Assembly: GCA_963693315.1 (NCBI GenBank)
Contig: OY856187.1
Coordinates: 43,986,825 to 44,050,824 of the forward strand
Direction of reading: 5' to 3'
DNA from: Diogma glabrata
Lineage: Eukaryota; Arthropoda; Insecta; Diptera; Cylindrotomidae
Length of the DNA stretch: 64,000 nt
Each line of letters starts with the position of its first letter. Positions within the stretch are counted from its first letter, which is position 1. Of the stretch, positions 1 through 11,138 are shown one piece after another. A program made the translations under genes and the position numbers. The notes below the pieces were generated by a model. It had not been told where the DNA came from. It searched no databases and saw only the letters and a list, made by a program, of their open reading frames with translations.

Positions 1-559
1 AAGTCATCTTATACAATATTTGACATTTAATTTTTTTGGTTTCCATATTAATGTTAAATAAAAACAATGTCAAATATCCTTAAGGGTAGTATAATTTAGT
101 TTTTTTTTTTTCGTTTTATTTCACTTCTGTTTGTCCTTTGTCTATGATGTGTCGCTTATATCATCGTTCGTTTTTTTTTTTTTTTTTCAAATTAACAAAA
201 ATGCATATTCACGAATTCTATGGCTAATTTAAACTGTTTTATGCTGAAGGTTTTGATCAAAAAGCAAATTTGTCGAAAGTTTAGAAATAAAATTAAACAT
301 AATTCGATTCTTTTTGAAGAAATCAAAGAAACCTTGCAATTCAAAATTTCAATATCCAATCAAAATATTTGTTATTTTTTGTTGTCATAGTTATACAATT
401 TATTTGAAAAAAATAACTAATATTTTGATCACAGGTTACTTGTTCAACATATTTTTATTTCAAAATTTATGCAAATTTTTAATTTTGATTTAGAGTAACC
501 AATTTTTTTAAACTATTTTGCTTGCGACGAATAAAATAGTAGATTATGATGCAAGTACG
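1..559. other. AT-rich non-coding stretch
   Basis: I see no gene here. There are several T homopolymers (for example 169-187) and stops in every frame. No transposon hallmark was recognised before the dispersed repeat that begins near 560. Confidence 0.6.
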
Positions 560-1690
560 TAAAGGTAAGATTTTTGGGGGTTTGTAAAGTTTGAAATTTA
601 GGCGCTATCCGAGCTCAAAACAAAAAATTATAACTAGTGTTGTAGTTTTCATAATTATATTTTTTTGTATATTTGGTCTTATTTACCGCAGTGATTAAAA
701 ATTGAAACCTCTGAGCCTTTAGACAAACTTTTGAGCTATAACCTCAGAGATTTTCAGTCTTGTAACCCAAATGGTTCCACTGTTATTAGCGTTATAAAAA
801 CCTAATGCAAGGCAATCTCAAGCCAAAAACAAAGTTAAGTCTTTGTCGAGGTAGCTACAACAAAACCCATCACATCACATATTTATTATTATTATTATTT
901 TTTAAAATGTAAACATTGACTGTCAAGAAATAATTATCAACAAATTCTTGACATTTGGTGTAGAATTCACAATCATTGTACTAAAATACGTTCGAATTAG
1001 GCAATTTGTAACAAAATTAATCAATTCCGAATCATAATTAATACTTTTCAAATGTAGATGGCATTATAACTTCAAAATTCGAAATCAATTTAATTTATCG
1101 ATCGATCGAATTATATCGGTCAGTTTTGAATTTATAAATGTCTTTTAGTACAATCTTTGTGACAGGAGAAGAAAAATTGTGTTCATTATTCTTTTGCGAT
1201 CGAAAAGGTAAACAGCGAAAATAAAAAATTTACTTTGAGAAAATAAAAGGAATTTGAAATCTGGAGAAATTGTATTATTTCAACCTACGTTGTATTTTCC
1301 ACACCGGGATTTTTTTCGGAGCATACAACAATTGGAAAACAACCTCCACAACTAATACAGTCATTATTATTTTGAATTAATAGGAATATTTTCGTTGCAA
1401 AATTTTCAAATTTTTTACATGCAAGAAATATATACTGATTACATATTTACAAAAGTTTTCCTAAATTGATAGATATTTGTAGTTTTTGAAGTATAAAAGT
1501 TGTTTGATAATTTTTGATTATTAATTATGTGTGGTGGTATTTTAGATGTGACGTAGTAGGACGTTCATTTGCTTTTTAGTTGATTTAATATTCTTTTTGT
1601 ACTCAAAACTGTCTAATCCCAAAATCTACTGATTTCTAGCGGATATCCTGCCGCTTGGACTTTTTAATTCGTTTTTCAAAAAATGTTTTG
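560..1690 (+). repeat. Dispersed repeat family A, copy 1
   Basis: Two blocks of this segment recur in the same order and orientation at 59400-60075. The first (around 715-800) shares the stretch built on 'gagctataacctcag' and 'aacccaaatggttcca'. The second (around 1495-1665) shares 'ttaattatgtgtg', 'gtgacgtagt' and a block ending in 'tttctagcggatat' followed by cctgccgct. Spacing between blocks differs, so one or both copies have indels. No reading frame was found, so it is a non-autonomous or decayed element of unknown class. Outer limits are approximate. Confidence 0.6.
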
Positions 1691-2128
1691 AAATTTTGTT
1701 ATTTATTTTTTAAGTTTTTAGCTTATTAAATCAAACACAAAATGTTATATACACCACATGCGTTACTGGGCGTTACGCCCATCAAACAACATTCATGATA
1801 GCCTGCATAAGTTTCTTGGTACATAAATAGCTGTAATAAATAAATTGTAGTAGACAATGTTTTTGTGAGGTATAGAAAGGTTCAAGGATTTCTCAAAAAT
1901 CAACTGTGTTAAATGAAGAAGGCAATATACAATCATAAAATTAAAATTAATTTTTTCTATAAAAATCATGATAAGGACGAAATAAAAGGTATTGAAACAT
2001 TTTGTTTTAACTACATTAAACTTTGTTATGAAGTTGAAAATATCGTATACATATACAATTTTAAATAAGAACAATTAAATGGTTATTCGGAAAGCAAGTT
2101 CGTTTTTTATGAACAGTAAATAAATATT
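1691..2128. other. AT-rich spacer
   Basis: The minus strand at 1793-2074 is open for about 90 codons, but the product is low-complexity Phe/Ile/Tyr-rich sequence with no recognisable domain. I read it as composition noise. Nothing else was seen. Confidence 0.5.
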
Positions 2129-2752
2129 TTATTCAATTATATATTGTCCATTATGGTCTAATACCTTTTCCATCGTTTTGGCAGTAACATGATTTCACAC
2201 TCATAAGACTGATCCAAATGAGTTTGGACCTCCTCATTTGAAGTAAAGGTTTTACGATTTTAAAAATTTTCTAGGGATCGAAACAAATAATAGTCTGAAG
2301 AGGTCAGATCTGGATAAAATAGTGATTGTGGCAGTACGTGTCAATCAAAGCAGCAAAAGATTTAAGCGTGTTAACAAACTTGTATGGTTCTTGGTGGCAC
2401 CCTACCCCTTTTCTGTTAATCAATTATCCTTTTCTGTTTAAGTAAATCATTTAATTTGTCTACAGCTGATAAGAATAAACTTTAGAATTGATCAGGGTAT
2501 TTTTCGATACAGAAGATCCAAGAAAATGATTCGTTTGAAATCCCACCAAAGAAACATCGCTTTTTATGAATATCAGCTCTCGAGGTGCTCTTAGCCGGTT
2601 ATTTTTTAACTTCATGATCTTGCTTTTTACATTAATGTCTACAACCCGTATCTCGTCCCCCGTGACGATTTGCTTCAAAAATCGATCATTATTTTGACGT
2701 ATGAGAAGCAAATCAATGTGATAAAACAAATTTCTTTCCGCACGAACATGAA
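2129..2752 (-). pseudogene. mariner-family transposase relic
   Basis: Cut-and-paste transposase relic of the mariner/Tc1 superfamily, minus strand. The block at 2460-2752 reads ...LLLIRQNNDRFLKQIVTGDE, which matches the strongly conserved mariner stretch around the first catalytic Asp (the D of TGDE). Further downstream on the minus strand, 2160-2330 gives the C-terminal block with NEEVQTHLDQS and LPKRW, ending in NGQYIIE then stop at 2129-2131, as mariner proteins do. The frame changes at least twice (near 2460, in 2250-2330 and near 2160), the N-terminal DNA-binding domain is missing, and the usual WD and second/third Asp region is eroded. It is inactive. No clear terminal inverted repeats were found. 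Confidence 0.85.
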
Positions 2753-5292
2753 GGTTACGTTAATGGTCGAAATTGATTAATTTAATCTCTCATCAATAAA
2801 TTAAATCTCTCTGTTAATACATTTTCTGCATGCACATCGAATAATTAATTTTGCATGAACACTTTTTGAAGTAGGAACAATTGAAGCATTTGAAGTTGAA
2901 CATTGAAGTTCTCTATTGGAAAAAAATTGAACTTACTTTCCAAATAGAAACCCATAATCGACTTATAATTATCTGGCAGGAACATTTAGTTATCAGTTCC
3001 TAACGGTTTTTGGATTCCTATAAATATAAATATCAGAAAACAATAACCTGAAAAGCTAATGCTTCAAAAAAATGATGTCCTTGTGAATGTGATAGTTTAA
3101 AACAATGCACATAGCACAAATGCCTTGAAGAATATGCAAAAAGTTCCCGCAGAACTAGAAAGCATTTTGTAAAAAATCGGTATCAAAAGCTTAAGTGGAA
3201 AACTACCAAAACAGCCTAAACTGGCTTTTCTCTATATTAGAATTCAACTTTAGCATAGCTATAAGAAACAAACCCAACTCCCAAACATTAAAATATTTAG
3301 GATCAAATGTATCATGAATACATAACCTCAATATGTCAATCATAGTTGATACAATAAACAAAGAAATATTCAAATTAAATGACTTTGTCAACAAACATAT
3401 AATAACTAAAGTCAAACGACTAATCGTAATTAAATCAAGGGAGAAATATTCAAAAGATCAATTTTCTTGTTTTAATCATCATTGTTGTAACCGATGAATG
3501 ATAAAAGTTAAAGAAAATTAATGTTTTCTGATTTGTGAATTGATTTATGATTTTTCGTTTTGTCCTGTTTTTCTTTTTTTTAGCATACTAACATAACATT
3601 TTTGTGTTGGAATTTTTTCTAATAATGATGTAATGTAAAAAAAGGAATGTTATCAGTTTTAATTTTTACTTGAGGGTGGATTTTAACAAATGATGATGAC
3701 ATAATTTAATTTATATTAAAGTTTTGAAGCAAATATGAATTTTAATTAATTTTAAGGGTTTACGGTTTTCATCAAATTAAATTTTAAGCATTCTACTTAT
3801 GACAGTATTTGATTTATTAAGGTATTTAAACTTTTACTTTTGTCTGTAAAACTAAAATTAACAGTCATACAATCAAACAAAAATCGTTTTAAAGAAGAAA
3901 ATAATTTGTCTTCAACCACAATACTAAAAATTTGTGAACAAACAAGGATTGAAATAAAACCAGCACCCCTTAAAACGTTTTTTCATTACCATTAACCTGA
4001 TTAGGATTATATTCAGTTTAACAGTCCTATTTTATAGAATCTATCATCAATCAACTTATTTTATAACGAATTTATTTATTATCATAATTTCCTTTTATAT
4101 TCCTATAAATGTTTCCTTTTATTTAATTTGTTGCCATATTTTATTTCTGAGTAGATAAAGGAAATGTAAAAAATTTGCTTAATAAAACTTAGAAAATGAC
4201 TATTCTAGCAAAACTTTTTATTTTTAATGGAAATTATGTTGACTGGTGATGGTATTTTTATGGTTGACAGTAAAAAATGTCAAAAGGATGATATAATAAG
4301 TTTATGTGGAAGAAAGTGTAAAAAATATAATTATTTTGTGGCTGATAGGGTAACTCCTAGAGTATGCAAATCAGAAAAAACACAGTAAGTTTAACAAATA
4401 TAATTTATACTCAACGGAACAGGAACATATAATTGGTTATTATTGAAGCCTGTAGATGAATAGGATGTAGATCAATAAGATGGCGTAAGTGTCAATGGTA
4501 TTGTTTTGTTTGTAAAAACCAAGAAGTAAGTAAATAAATTACGATGATCTTAAACAATTCTAAGTTATGCTAACGCTCGAGAAAGATCCATCACAACTAA
4601 CAAAAATAAAAGTTCTAAATGGTTGGTGTTCTTAATTCTAAATAAGTTCGGTGGTTATAGCCAACAAGCTCGAGCAACGGATTTAGTAAAACGACTAAGT
4701 TAAACAATTAATAGATTGCACCAGATTTTAAACAGGTTCTGCATGATATATTTCTAAAACTATAACTATAATAACAAATTGTCTACTTTATTTTGCTTAC
4801 TTTTATTTTAAGAAACAACACACAATAACAATGAAAAGAATAACTGAAAACGATGAACCAGCAATATACTTAGGTCTAACTAGTCCTTTTTTGTAGAAAT
4901 TCAGAATCTACCAAAGTTTTATGGAGACTGCAAAATAACTATAAGCTGTAGAGTATATATATAAGCATATTTTTTGATCAAATATTATTAATATGAGATA
5001 AACTGGCAAGTGGAATAAAGAATTACATACTATATATAGTATAATAAACTAAAAATAATTTTTAGATTACATAAGAAATGGGTGGACAAGTTGCAGGAGT
5101 GAAGCTTGTTCGGACACGCTACTTATACAGCCCTTAGACGTTATCAACGCCAGCTAGTAACAGACTGATTTTATACCTCTTCCACAAACAAACAATAGGC
5201 AAAGAGGTATAATGAAACAAAAAAGTAATTATTGCACACCCTACAAGTGGGGCACGAGCCAATGGCCCAATAAAAATTTTTATCATTTTTAT
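2753..5292. other. AT-rich non-coding stretch
   Basis: No supportable gene in 2.5 kb. Short open stretches such as the minus strand at 3203-3415 have no domain and lie in sequence of the same composition as their surroundings. The segment 5060-5280 is slightly richer in GC and may be a repeat edge next to the palindrome that follows. Confidence 0.5.
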
Positions 5293-5384
5293 AAAAAATT
5301 AACAGTTTTTTTTGGATTTACATATATGTTTTTATAATAAATTTTATATTTTTAACTCAAAATAAATATTTTACACATTTTTTA

Positions 5385-6060
5385 TCATTTATTTAATTTT
5401 ACATTACTAAAGTCCGTAGAGTTAGAATAACGTCTAGCTAAGATTGATCCATCATTTGTAGGAATGCATGAGTGATATCCTCGTGTTCCAGGAATTGTTT
5501 TTAAACTGGCGTATCTATCAGCTAATTGATTTCGTTTTGCAATGTAACCTGCCTTCATTACATAGGAAAAATACATGTTATACTCCAGAGGTGTTGATAT
5601 AATTTTGTCGTATTCTTTCTTAAGACACGCTCTAGCTGCTTTTCTTTTTACTGTTCCTCCAATTCCATTACAAGGTCTTTTACCGTGCGATGTTGCATGA
5701 AAATGCCACTCACATGCTATTTTGTAGTCATTCAAATGATGCAGGATCGTAGAAAAATTCTTTATATTGTCTTATTTTTATATTGTGAAGCAGCGCCATC
5801 AAAAATATAAATAATTTTTGAAACTTTTTGAAATTTCGTTTTTAAAAATCTATTATCTATGAAGAGATTCACAGCATCGCTGTCATGAGTAAGGCAATCC
5901 GATATTATAGTGAAATTGGTATGTTGTAATTTTTCATAAACATCCGTGTTATATATTACGAAAGGATGAATTGTTGCTTGTTTATTGTTCCAATGGTAAC
6001 CTTGCGCTTCGTTTTGTATTACGAACGAGTAATTTTCTGCAAAATCGCAACTCACAAAAA
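5385..6060 (-). pseudogene. SHGK-family element protein, C-terminal half, copy 1
   Basis: Function unknown; the family is seen widely in arthropod genome annotations as uncharacterised, usually multi-copy proteins, which suggests a transposase or element-borne protein. Read on the minus strand the order is CDFAENYSF, then EAQGYHWNN..ATIHPFVIY, then ISDCLTHDSDAV, then FDGAASQYKNK, then EWHFHATSHGK..NGIGGTVKR, then a C-terminal block ending RRYSNST. The repeated acidic residues (DFAEN, SDC, DGAAS) are compatible with a DDE-type catalytic core, but that is inference. An 8-bp insertion near 5765 relative to the partner arm breaks the frame after KNK, and about 45 bp are missing near 5575 relative to that arm. 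Non-functional. Confidence 0.75.
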
Positions 6061-6104
6061 ATTCGCAAAACACAAAACACACTACACAAAAAATTGGATT
6101 ATTT

Positions 6105-6556
6105 ATATTTTTGATGGCGCTGCTTCACAATATAAAAATAAAAAGAATTTTTCTACGATCTTGCATCAGTTGAATGACTACAAAATAGCATGTGAGTGGC
6201 ATTTTCATGCAACATCGCACGGTAAAAGACCTTGTAATGGAATTGGAGGAACAGTAAAAAGAAAAGCAGCTAGAGCGAGTCTTAAGAAAGAATACGACAA
6301 AATTATATCAACACCTCTGGAGTTATATAACTGAGCAGCAGCTCCAGGCAATTTTCAAGATAACATGCATTTTTTCTATGTAACCAAGGCAGGTTACATT
6401 GCAAAACGAAATCAATTAGCTGATAGATACGCCAATTTAAAAACAATTCCTGGAACACGAGGATATCACTCATGCATTCCTACAAATGATGGATCAATCT
6501 TAGCTAGACGTTATTCTAACTCTACGGACTTTACTAATGTAAAATTAAATAAATGA
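6105..6556 (+). pseudogene. SHGK-family element protein, C-terminal part, copy 2
   Basis: Plus-strand partner of the copy at 5385-6060. It starts within the FDGAASQYKN motif and runs through EWHFHATSHGK and GIGGTVKRKAARA to the same C-terminus at 6556. It keeps the segment that the left arm lost (AAAPGNFQDN), but a TGA near 6332 interrupts it after ELYN, where this family normally has Trp, so a single G-to-A change explains the stop. The plus-strand sequence before about 6098 is the antisense of the left copy and not part of this protein. Non-functional fragment. Confidence 0.75.
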
Positions 6557-6648
6557 TAAAAAATGTGTAAAATATTTATTTTGAGTTAAAAATATAAAAT
6601 TTATTATAAAAACATATATGTAAATCCAAAAAAAACTGTTAATTTTTT

Positions 6649-7599
6649 CACACCACTTATTTTTATGATGAAAAATTTTAAGGCGTTTTGCAATAAAATT
6701 AATAAAAAATAAAAATATGTATTTCTAGAAAATCGAATTTGAATTTTTTACCGTTATTTTTCTAGAAGAAAATGTACAGGTCTAACAATGTGAATTATTA
6801 TTTTGATTAGCTCTGTTCAATACCAATACATTTTGAGCTATATAACATTAAAATCACTGAAGTAGTTTTGACTGAAGAGCCATTTTAATACACCAGGGTC
6901 GAGCAATTTCTTGGTTTTTCAACACCCTGTTTCTTAAGACAGGGTTAAAAAAAAAAAACTAAAAACGAAGAAATTTTTTTTTTTATTGATGTTAACGAAT
7001 TCCAACACCTAAATATACAAAATTAAAACCTCATTTCCAAAATTGCATGTTTTTTGCTGATTTCATGTGTTTTTCACCATACGGTAAAAGTACAACGTGT
7101 TTTTCGCATTATTTCCATTATTTCAATTATTTCGTGAACCATTAATCCGATTAACTTAAAATTTGAGGTGCTTATAAAACTATCCTATCCACACAAGATA
7201 GCGGGTTAAAAAATAAATAAAGTTGTTTTCGTTTGTTTTACAGAGGTACTATGACAACAGAAATTTTTTTATCGAGACGAGTAGGGTATCATATGAAATG
7301 GCTTTATTTCAATACTCCTTAAAAATGTATTTTGGAATTTTACACCCCATCATTTTTTGTATAATTTTGAAAAGTGACGTTTTCTTTATGTTTTAGTGCC
7401 CCGATTAACTCCGACCTTACTTCATCGAAAATCTTAAAATATATTTGGAATGATAGAAAAATGAACATACTCATTTTAATGAAAAATATAGAAAAGTGGC
7501 AAATACTCATAATTATATTTATTAAAGGGGTGGGAATGAGAAGAGGTAAAAACATCAAACCTCGGCCATAACATGAGGTGAGTCATTTGAATTTCTTTT
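6649..7599. other. AT-rich non-coding stretch
   Basis: No gene. Overlapping short frames on both strands around 7340-7570 mirror one another and show no domain. The sequence has the look of old repetitive DNA. Confidence 0.5.
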
Positions 7600-7745
7600 T
7601 TTATATACTTTTATATAGATATGTGTATGGATGTGGATGTCTATAGCTATGTGTATATGTGTGTATAAGTGTAGGCGGATGTATGTACGTAGGCGTGAGA
7701 TTGCGAGTGTATGGATGTGTGGATGTGTAGATATGAATGGATAGG
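7600..7745 (+). repeat. Degenerate TG/GGATG-rich simple repeat
   Basis: About 145 bp dominated on the plus strand by tgtg, ggatg and gtgtat words with almost no C runs. It resembles the TG-rich segments at 8750-8890 and 41660-41760 in composition, but I could not align flanks, so common origin is unproven. Confidence 0.6.
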
Positions 7746-8199
7746 CTGCTACAAATTTTAATTTATTAATTCTGCAACGAGAACTGTTGCCACCAAGACC
7801 ATCGAACTACCATTTTGTTTGCAGATAATATACCTTAAGTCTCCAAGAAAGCAGTATAACATTTACTTTGTTGTGTTTGGGTTCTCCTTCGTTCCCGATA
7901 TGAGGACAACGTTTTCATATGGTTTCGGCCAAAATGATAAATTAGCAGTGAAACGTAGACAACAAATTTAAAATTTATTTCATTGATTTGGTTTTTTTTT
8001 GTTGTGATACCAAACTGAAGTAATTTCTTGGTAATTTTAACAATTTCTTGGTGACTCAACTAATTTAATTGTGTAAACATTCTTCACAGAATAAATACGA
8101 AGCCGCTATGCATATATACGTGCATTTTGTTTTCTTGATTAAATAAATACTAACCATTAAATAAAATTCTTCTCAATTAAATAAATACTAACTCTTGCA

Positions 8200-8602
8200 G
8201 CAGATATTTAAGGTATAAGTGGAAGAAAATGTCAACAAAGCAGAGCTCATGTTTGTCCAGCGATAGTGAGCAAAACGTAATTGGCAGTCATGAAGCCACA
8301 TCATTATCTTTGCATAGCGACAACGATATGGAAAATGGCATTGACGTAATCGCTGGAATATCTCAGCCAATGATAACCCCTTTATGCATCATAAGGAATT
8401 AATAGAATTATGTATTGATGATCGGACGTATTACAATAAGGATGAAACCTCAAATTGGCATCGTTGGCATGGTGCTCGCGTAGGATTACTGGCTCACATC
8501 GACAATACCAATCTTTTACTACCAACCATAGTAGAATTGACTTCTGAATATAATTTCGAGGAGGATACGGTGGGAAAAGGGGTGTCAACGTTTTGTTTAT
8601 AA
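8200..8602 (+). pseudogene. Unrecognised broken coding exon
   Basis: A plausible 3' splice site (ctcttgcag, ending near 8200, with 'tactaac' just upstream) precedes an ATG at 8229. The first frame runs 57 codons (MSTKQSSCLSSD..., Ser/Asp-rich and polar) to a TAA just after 8400. A single-base shift near 8375-8384 moves into a second frame (8384-8602) reading ...KELIELCIDD...SNWHRWHGARV...LAHIDNT. Both parts have varied amino-acid composition unlike translated AT-rich noise, so I read it as one exon with a frameshift. I do not recognise the protein. An AATAAA lies near 8650. A copy of repeat C follows directly. Confidence 0.4.
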
Positions 8603-8739
8603 CGTTTTGATATCTCCGAAAGTATTTCTGTACCTCCAATAGCAAAAGAACAATAAATATCGACATCTTAAAGGAGAGTAGAAATTTTCTGCCTATTCAT
8701 TTGTGTTATTGCGATGGAAGCTTTGTGCTCGACGACGAT

Positions 8740-9035
8740 AGTAGTGCGTGAGTAAGTCTATAGACGTGAGCATATGAGGGTGTGTGTGTGATGGCGAGTG
8801 TGTAAACCAGCGTGAGTGTATGGGGGTATGGGCGGTGTGTATGTGTGGGAGTGGATGAAGTGCGCGAGCGTAAGAGTGGGTTAAAACTATGGGGTTGGAC
8901 GTGGTGATCGCAGTTCTTTCACATATGGGGTCGCCAGAGTCTACGTATTCCAATCCGCTCTTTCGTTTAATCCGTTCTTGCAAAGATATACGCGTACAAC
9001 ACTGTTATTTGTGATGGAGCAGCAGGATTTCATTC
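8740..9035 (+). repeat. Dispersed repeat family C, copy 1 (TG-rich)
   Basis: TG/GGGTGTG-rich block followed by a unique tail. It aligns with 41655-41900: both contain 'gttggacg', 'ctgatcgc' (gtgatcgc here), 'ggggtcgccagagtct' and end at a shared 'agcagcagg'. Both copies directly follow an unrelated coding fragment. The minus strand across the TG-rich part is open by composition only. Confidence 0.7.
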
Positions 9036-9815
9036 TCGACCCCATAGGCTGAAGCTAGCTTGGGGCTAAATAAATCTCATCAAGGTGCGCGGCCTGCTAT
9101 GCAACTTCGTTGTTTATTCAACGAAGAGCGCTTCACTACACCTATTGCCTTATGAGTTAACTTGAGATATCGTATACCACTGGCAATATCAATGAGATAG
9201 CACTAGCCAAAGTAATATCTTAGGGATGCTGGCGGATGAAGTTTCGTCAATCAACGATAGCATCCCTTAGTATTAGTTATGGAATATTCTTTGATGATAA
9301 CACGCTATTTTTGAAATGAAAACTTCTTTAGGCGCACTACACACAGATTTTTCCATAGGTAGTAAGTTAGGCTGATCCGTGACGCTTTGAGGTGAAAGAT
9401 TTATCTATCATTTATCAATTTATCAATCTATCATTTCTTAACGTTTCAAATTACGTTGTGAATATCGTGCTCGACTGATATGCTGTAGGTAGTGAGTTCA
9501 ACTCCTGGTATGGTACATATTTTTTTATTGTTTTGTTTTTTAATTTTTATTTAATACCATTAAAATTATTTTTCTTTTATTTATGAATTCATAAAAATAG
9601 TAAAAATTTCTTCATACGGATTTTAAAAAATTAATCTATAGACTATAACGCGGTTTTTTAAAGTTATATTGCTACTGTCTTTTGCAATTCGCTTTCGAGT
9701 CATCATGCTAAGTAAATATTGAATATATATAAAATTGCAAGTATGTCAGTTTGTCCTTTATGCATTAATACATTAATCATCATAAATTGTTGGTGTATCC
9801 TCTGGATACCGGTCG
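9036..9815. other. Non-coding stretch with a tRNA-like B box
   Basis: No gene. At 9487-9502 'gtgagttcaactcctgg' resembles an RNA polymerase III B box, preceded by 'gctcgactgatatgctg', as in tRNA-derived SINEs, and followed by a T run. No A box was found, so a complete SINE or tRNA is not claimed. Confidence 0.35.
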
Positions 9816-9817
9816 TG

Positions 9818-9985
9818 TGATTATGATAATCCTTTGTTTTGGCAACAATTACCCGGGGTCGACGGTGAATGAAAATAATACGATTTCTTTTCGTATTATT
9901 TTCATATCAAAGAAATCGTATTATTTTCATTCACGGTCGACCTCGGGCAATTGTTGCCAAAACAAAGGATTATATTAATCATCAT
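9818..9985. mobile_element. Short near-perfect hairpin element
   Basis: The arm at 9818-9889 is repeated inverted at 9908-9985 with an ~18-base loop. Shared inverted words include 'aatcctttgttttggcaaca', 'gtcgac' and 'gaatgaaaataatacga'. It has no coding capacity. The shape fits a MITE or the two fused termini of a DNA transposon with its interior lost. Short open frames through it only reflect the palindrome. Confidence 0.75.
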
Positions 9986-10286
9986 GAAAATTTGGGAAGT
10001 TGTTGTGTACTCTTAATTGGCTTTTTATTTAAGTATCCTTTTAAACGGTAGTTTGCTTTGATCAATGTTTTTGGTTGAACATAATTTTTATGAAATTAAA
10101 AATAACGTCATAAAGATAGTATAACCTGAAGGCTGAAACAATTACATTTGTATATCAAAATTATATGTATTGGAATTTTATCATCTTCACTAAATATGTT
10201 GTCGGTTTGGAATTGTATGTAATACATGTTTCTAAAATTAAGTGAAGACTTAATACATGTAACTTGATACTTTATAAAATCGGTAA
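9986..10286. other. AT-rich spacer
   Basis: No feature seen between the hairpin element and the Merlin terminal repeat. Confidence 0.5.
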
Positions 10287-10515
10287 AATATTACTTATAT
10301 GGGGGTAAGCCGGATCGGGTCGAGAGTGGTAGCATTGGAAAGGTCTTGACGAGACAAGCTCAAAACAGGTAAAAATCGTGGCGGTCTTGCCCCTGGAAAA
10401 AATTGTGAGTGGTCAAAGTTTGGTTTTTTTCGGTGCATTTTTTTTAATTTTTCACCTAAGTAGCCATGATTTTATTGTAATAACTTAATCTAAAAGCGAA
10501 AGAGAAAAATTGAAA

Positions 10516-10922
10516 ATGGAAGCACCGAAAATTGATTGGCGTGTACAAGCCGCGAAAAATAAATTGCAAGCGCGTAGACGCTTATTGAGCCGTTACGACA
10601 TGGGACCATTTGACAAAGTGCCAGAATATATTGTGAATAGTTTCTTTGGTGGATCGAGTTACTTCAACCGCATGCAAGTAGCTGCGTTTGGGTTCAGCAA
10701 CGGCATTTCTCCCTTCATGATCATTGAAATGGTTAAGTGGAAGAATTTCTGCCCAATTTCTAAAGAAAAGACAATCAAACTTTACAAGTTTTTCGAGGAA
10801 CCTGTCTCTGCGAAATATTTTACTTATATAGTATGAGAAAACAGAATAGAGTTCTTGAATGGCGATCTCCGAGTCAATCGCCAAAGGGTCCCTTACTTGG
10901 AGCTGCAGAAAGCTGTCGACTT
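10516..10922 (+). CDS. Unrecognised ORF inside the Merlin element
   Basis: From the ATG at 10516 the frame is open for about 106 codons to a TGA near 10836 (basic N-terminus WRVQAAKNKLQARRRLL, then mixed-composition sequence with a Phe/Gly-rich middle). After a one-base shift near 10840, sequence of similar quality continues (FLNGDLRVNRQRVPYLELQ) to a TGA near 10920, so it may be one frame with an indel. It starts just inside the left terminal repeat and converges on the transposase. I recognise no family. It could be an accessory gene, a captured fragment or chance. Composition is less AT-biased than surrounding DNA. Confidence 0.35.
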
Positions 10923-11138
10923 GTGAAAAAAAAATCATAAATTCAAAGTAAACCTGCATATATACTAATAAATCTTTTAAAATTCATTCATTTATTATAT
11001 TTTTTTTTAACAGAAAGGTATAAACTTTGGGAGTGTCAAATAAAGGTGAGCAAAAAGGGATAAACTTTGGGAGTGTCAATTAAAAGTGAAAAATTATTAT
11101 AGATTAAGTAAAGAAGGAAAATTCATTGTTCAAATCAT

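Larger units (their letters stand above)
5293..6648. mobile_element. Palindromic copy of an SHGK-family element
   Basis: Two arms, 5293-5815 and 6098-6648, are inverted copies of each other around a 282-bp spacer. Both arms encode the C-terminal half of the same protein and continue into the same AT-rich 3' flank, with arm ends at the shared 'aaaaattaacag' sequence. The spacer holds additional upstream coding sequence that belongs only to the left (minus-strand) copy. This is what an inverted duplication of a 3'-truncated or 5'-truncated copy would leave. Arms have diverged by substitutions and indels, so the event is not recent. Confidence 0.8.

Noticed and set aside
8693..8983. 96-codon minus-strand frame rich in His/Thr/Pro
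   Set aside because: It is the complement of the TG-rich repeat C and is compositional.
9787..10051. Two 60-63-codon frames around the hairpin
   Set aside because: They run through a palindrome and differ only by frame. No protein character.
10582..10959. 125-codon minus-strand frame in the Merlin element
   Set aside because: It overlaps the plus-strand frame at 10516-10922. Its Phe/Ile-rich product is less protein-like, so I kept only the plus strand and with low confidence.
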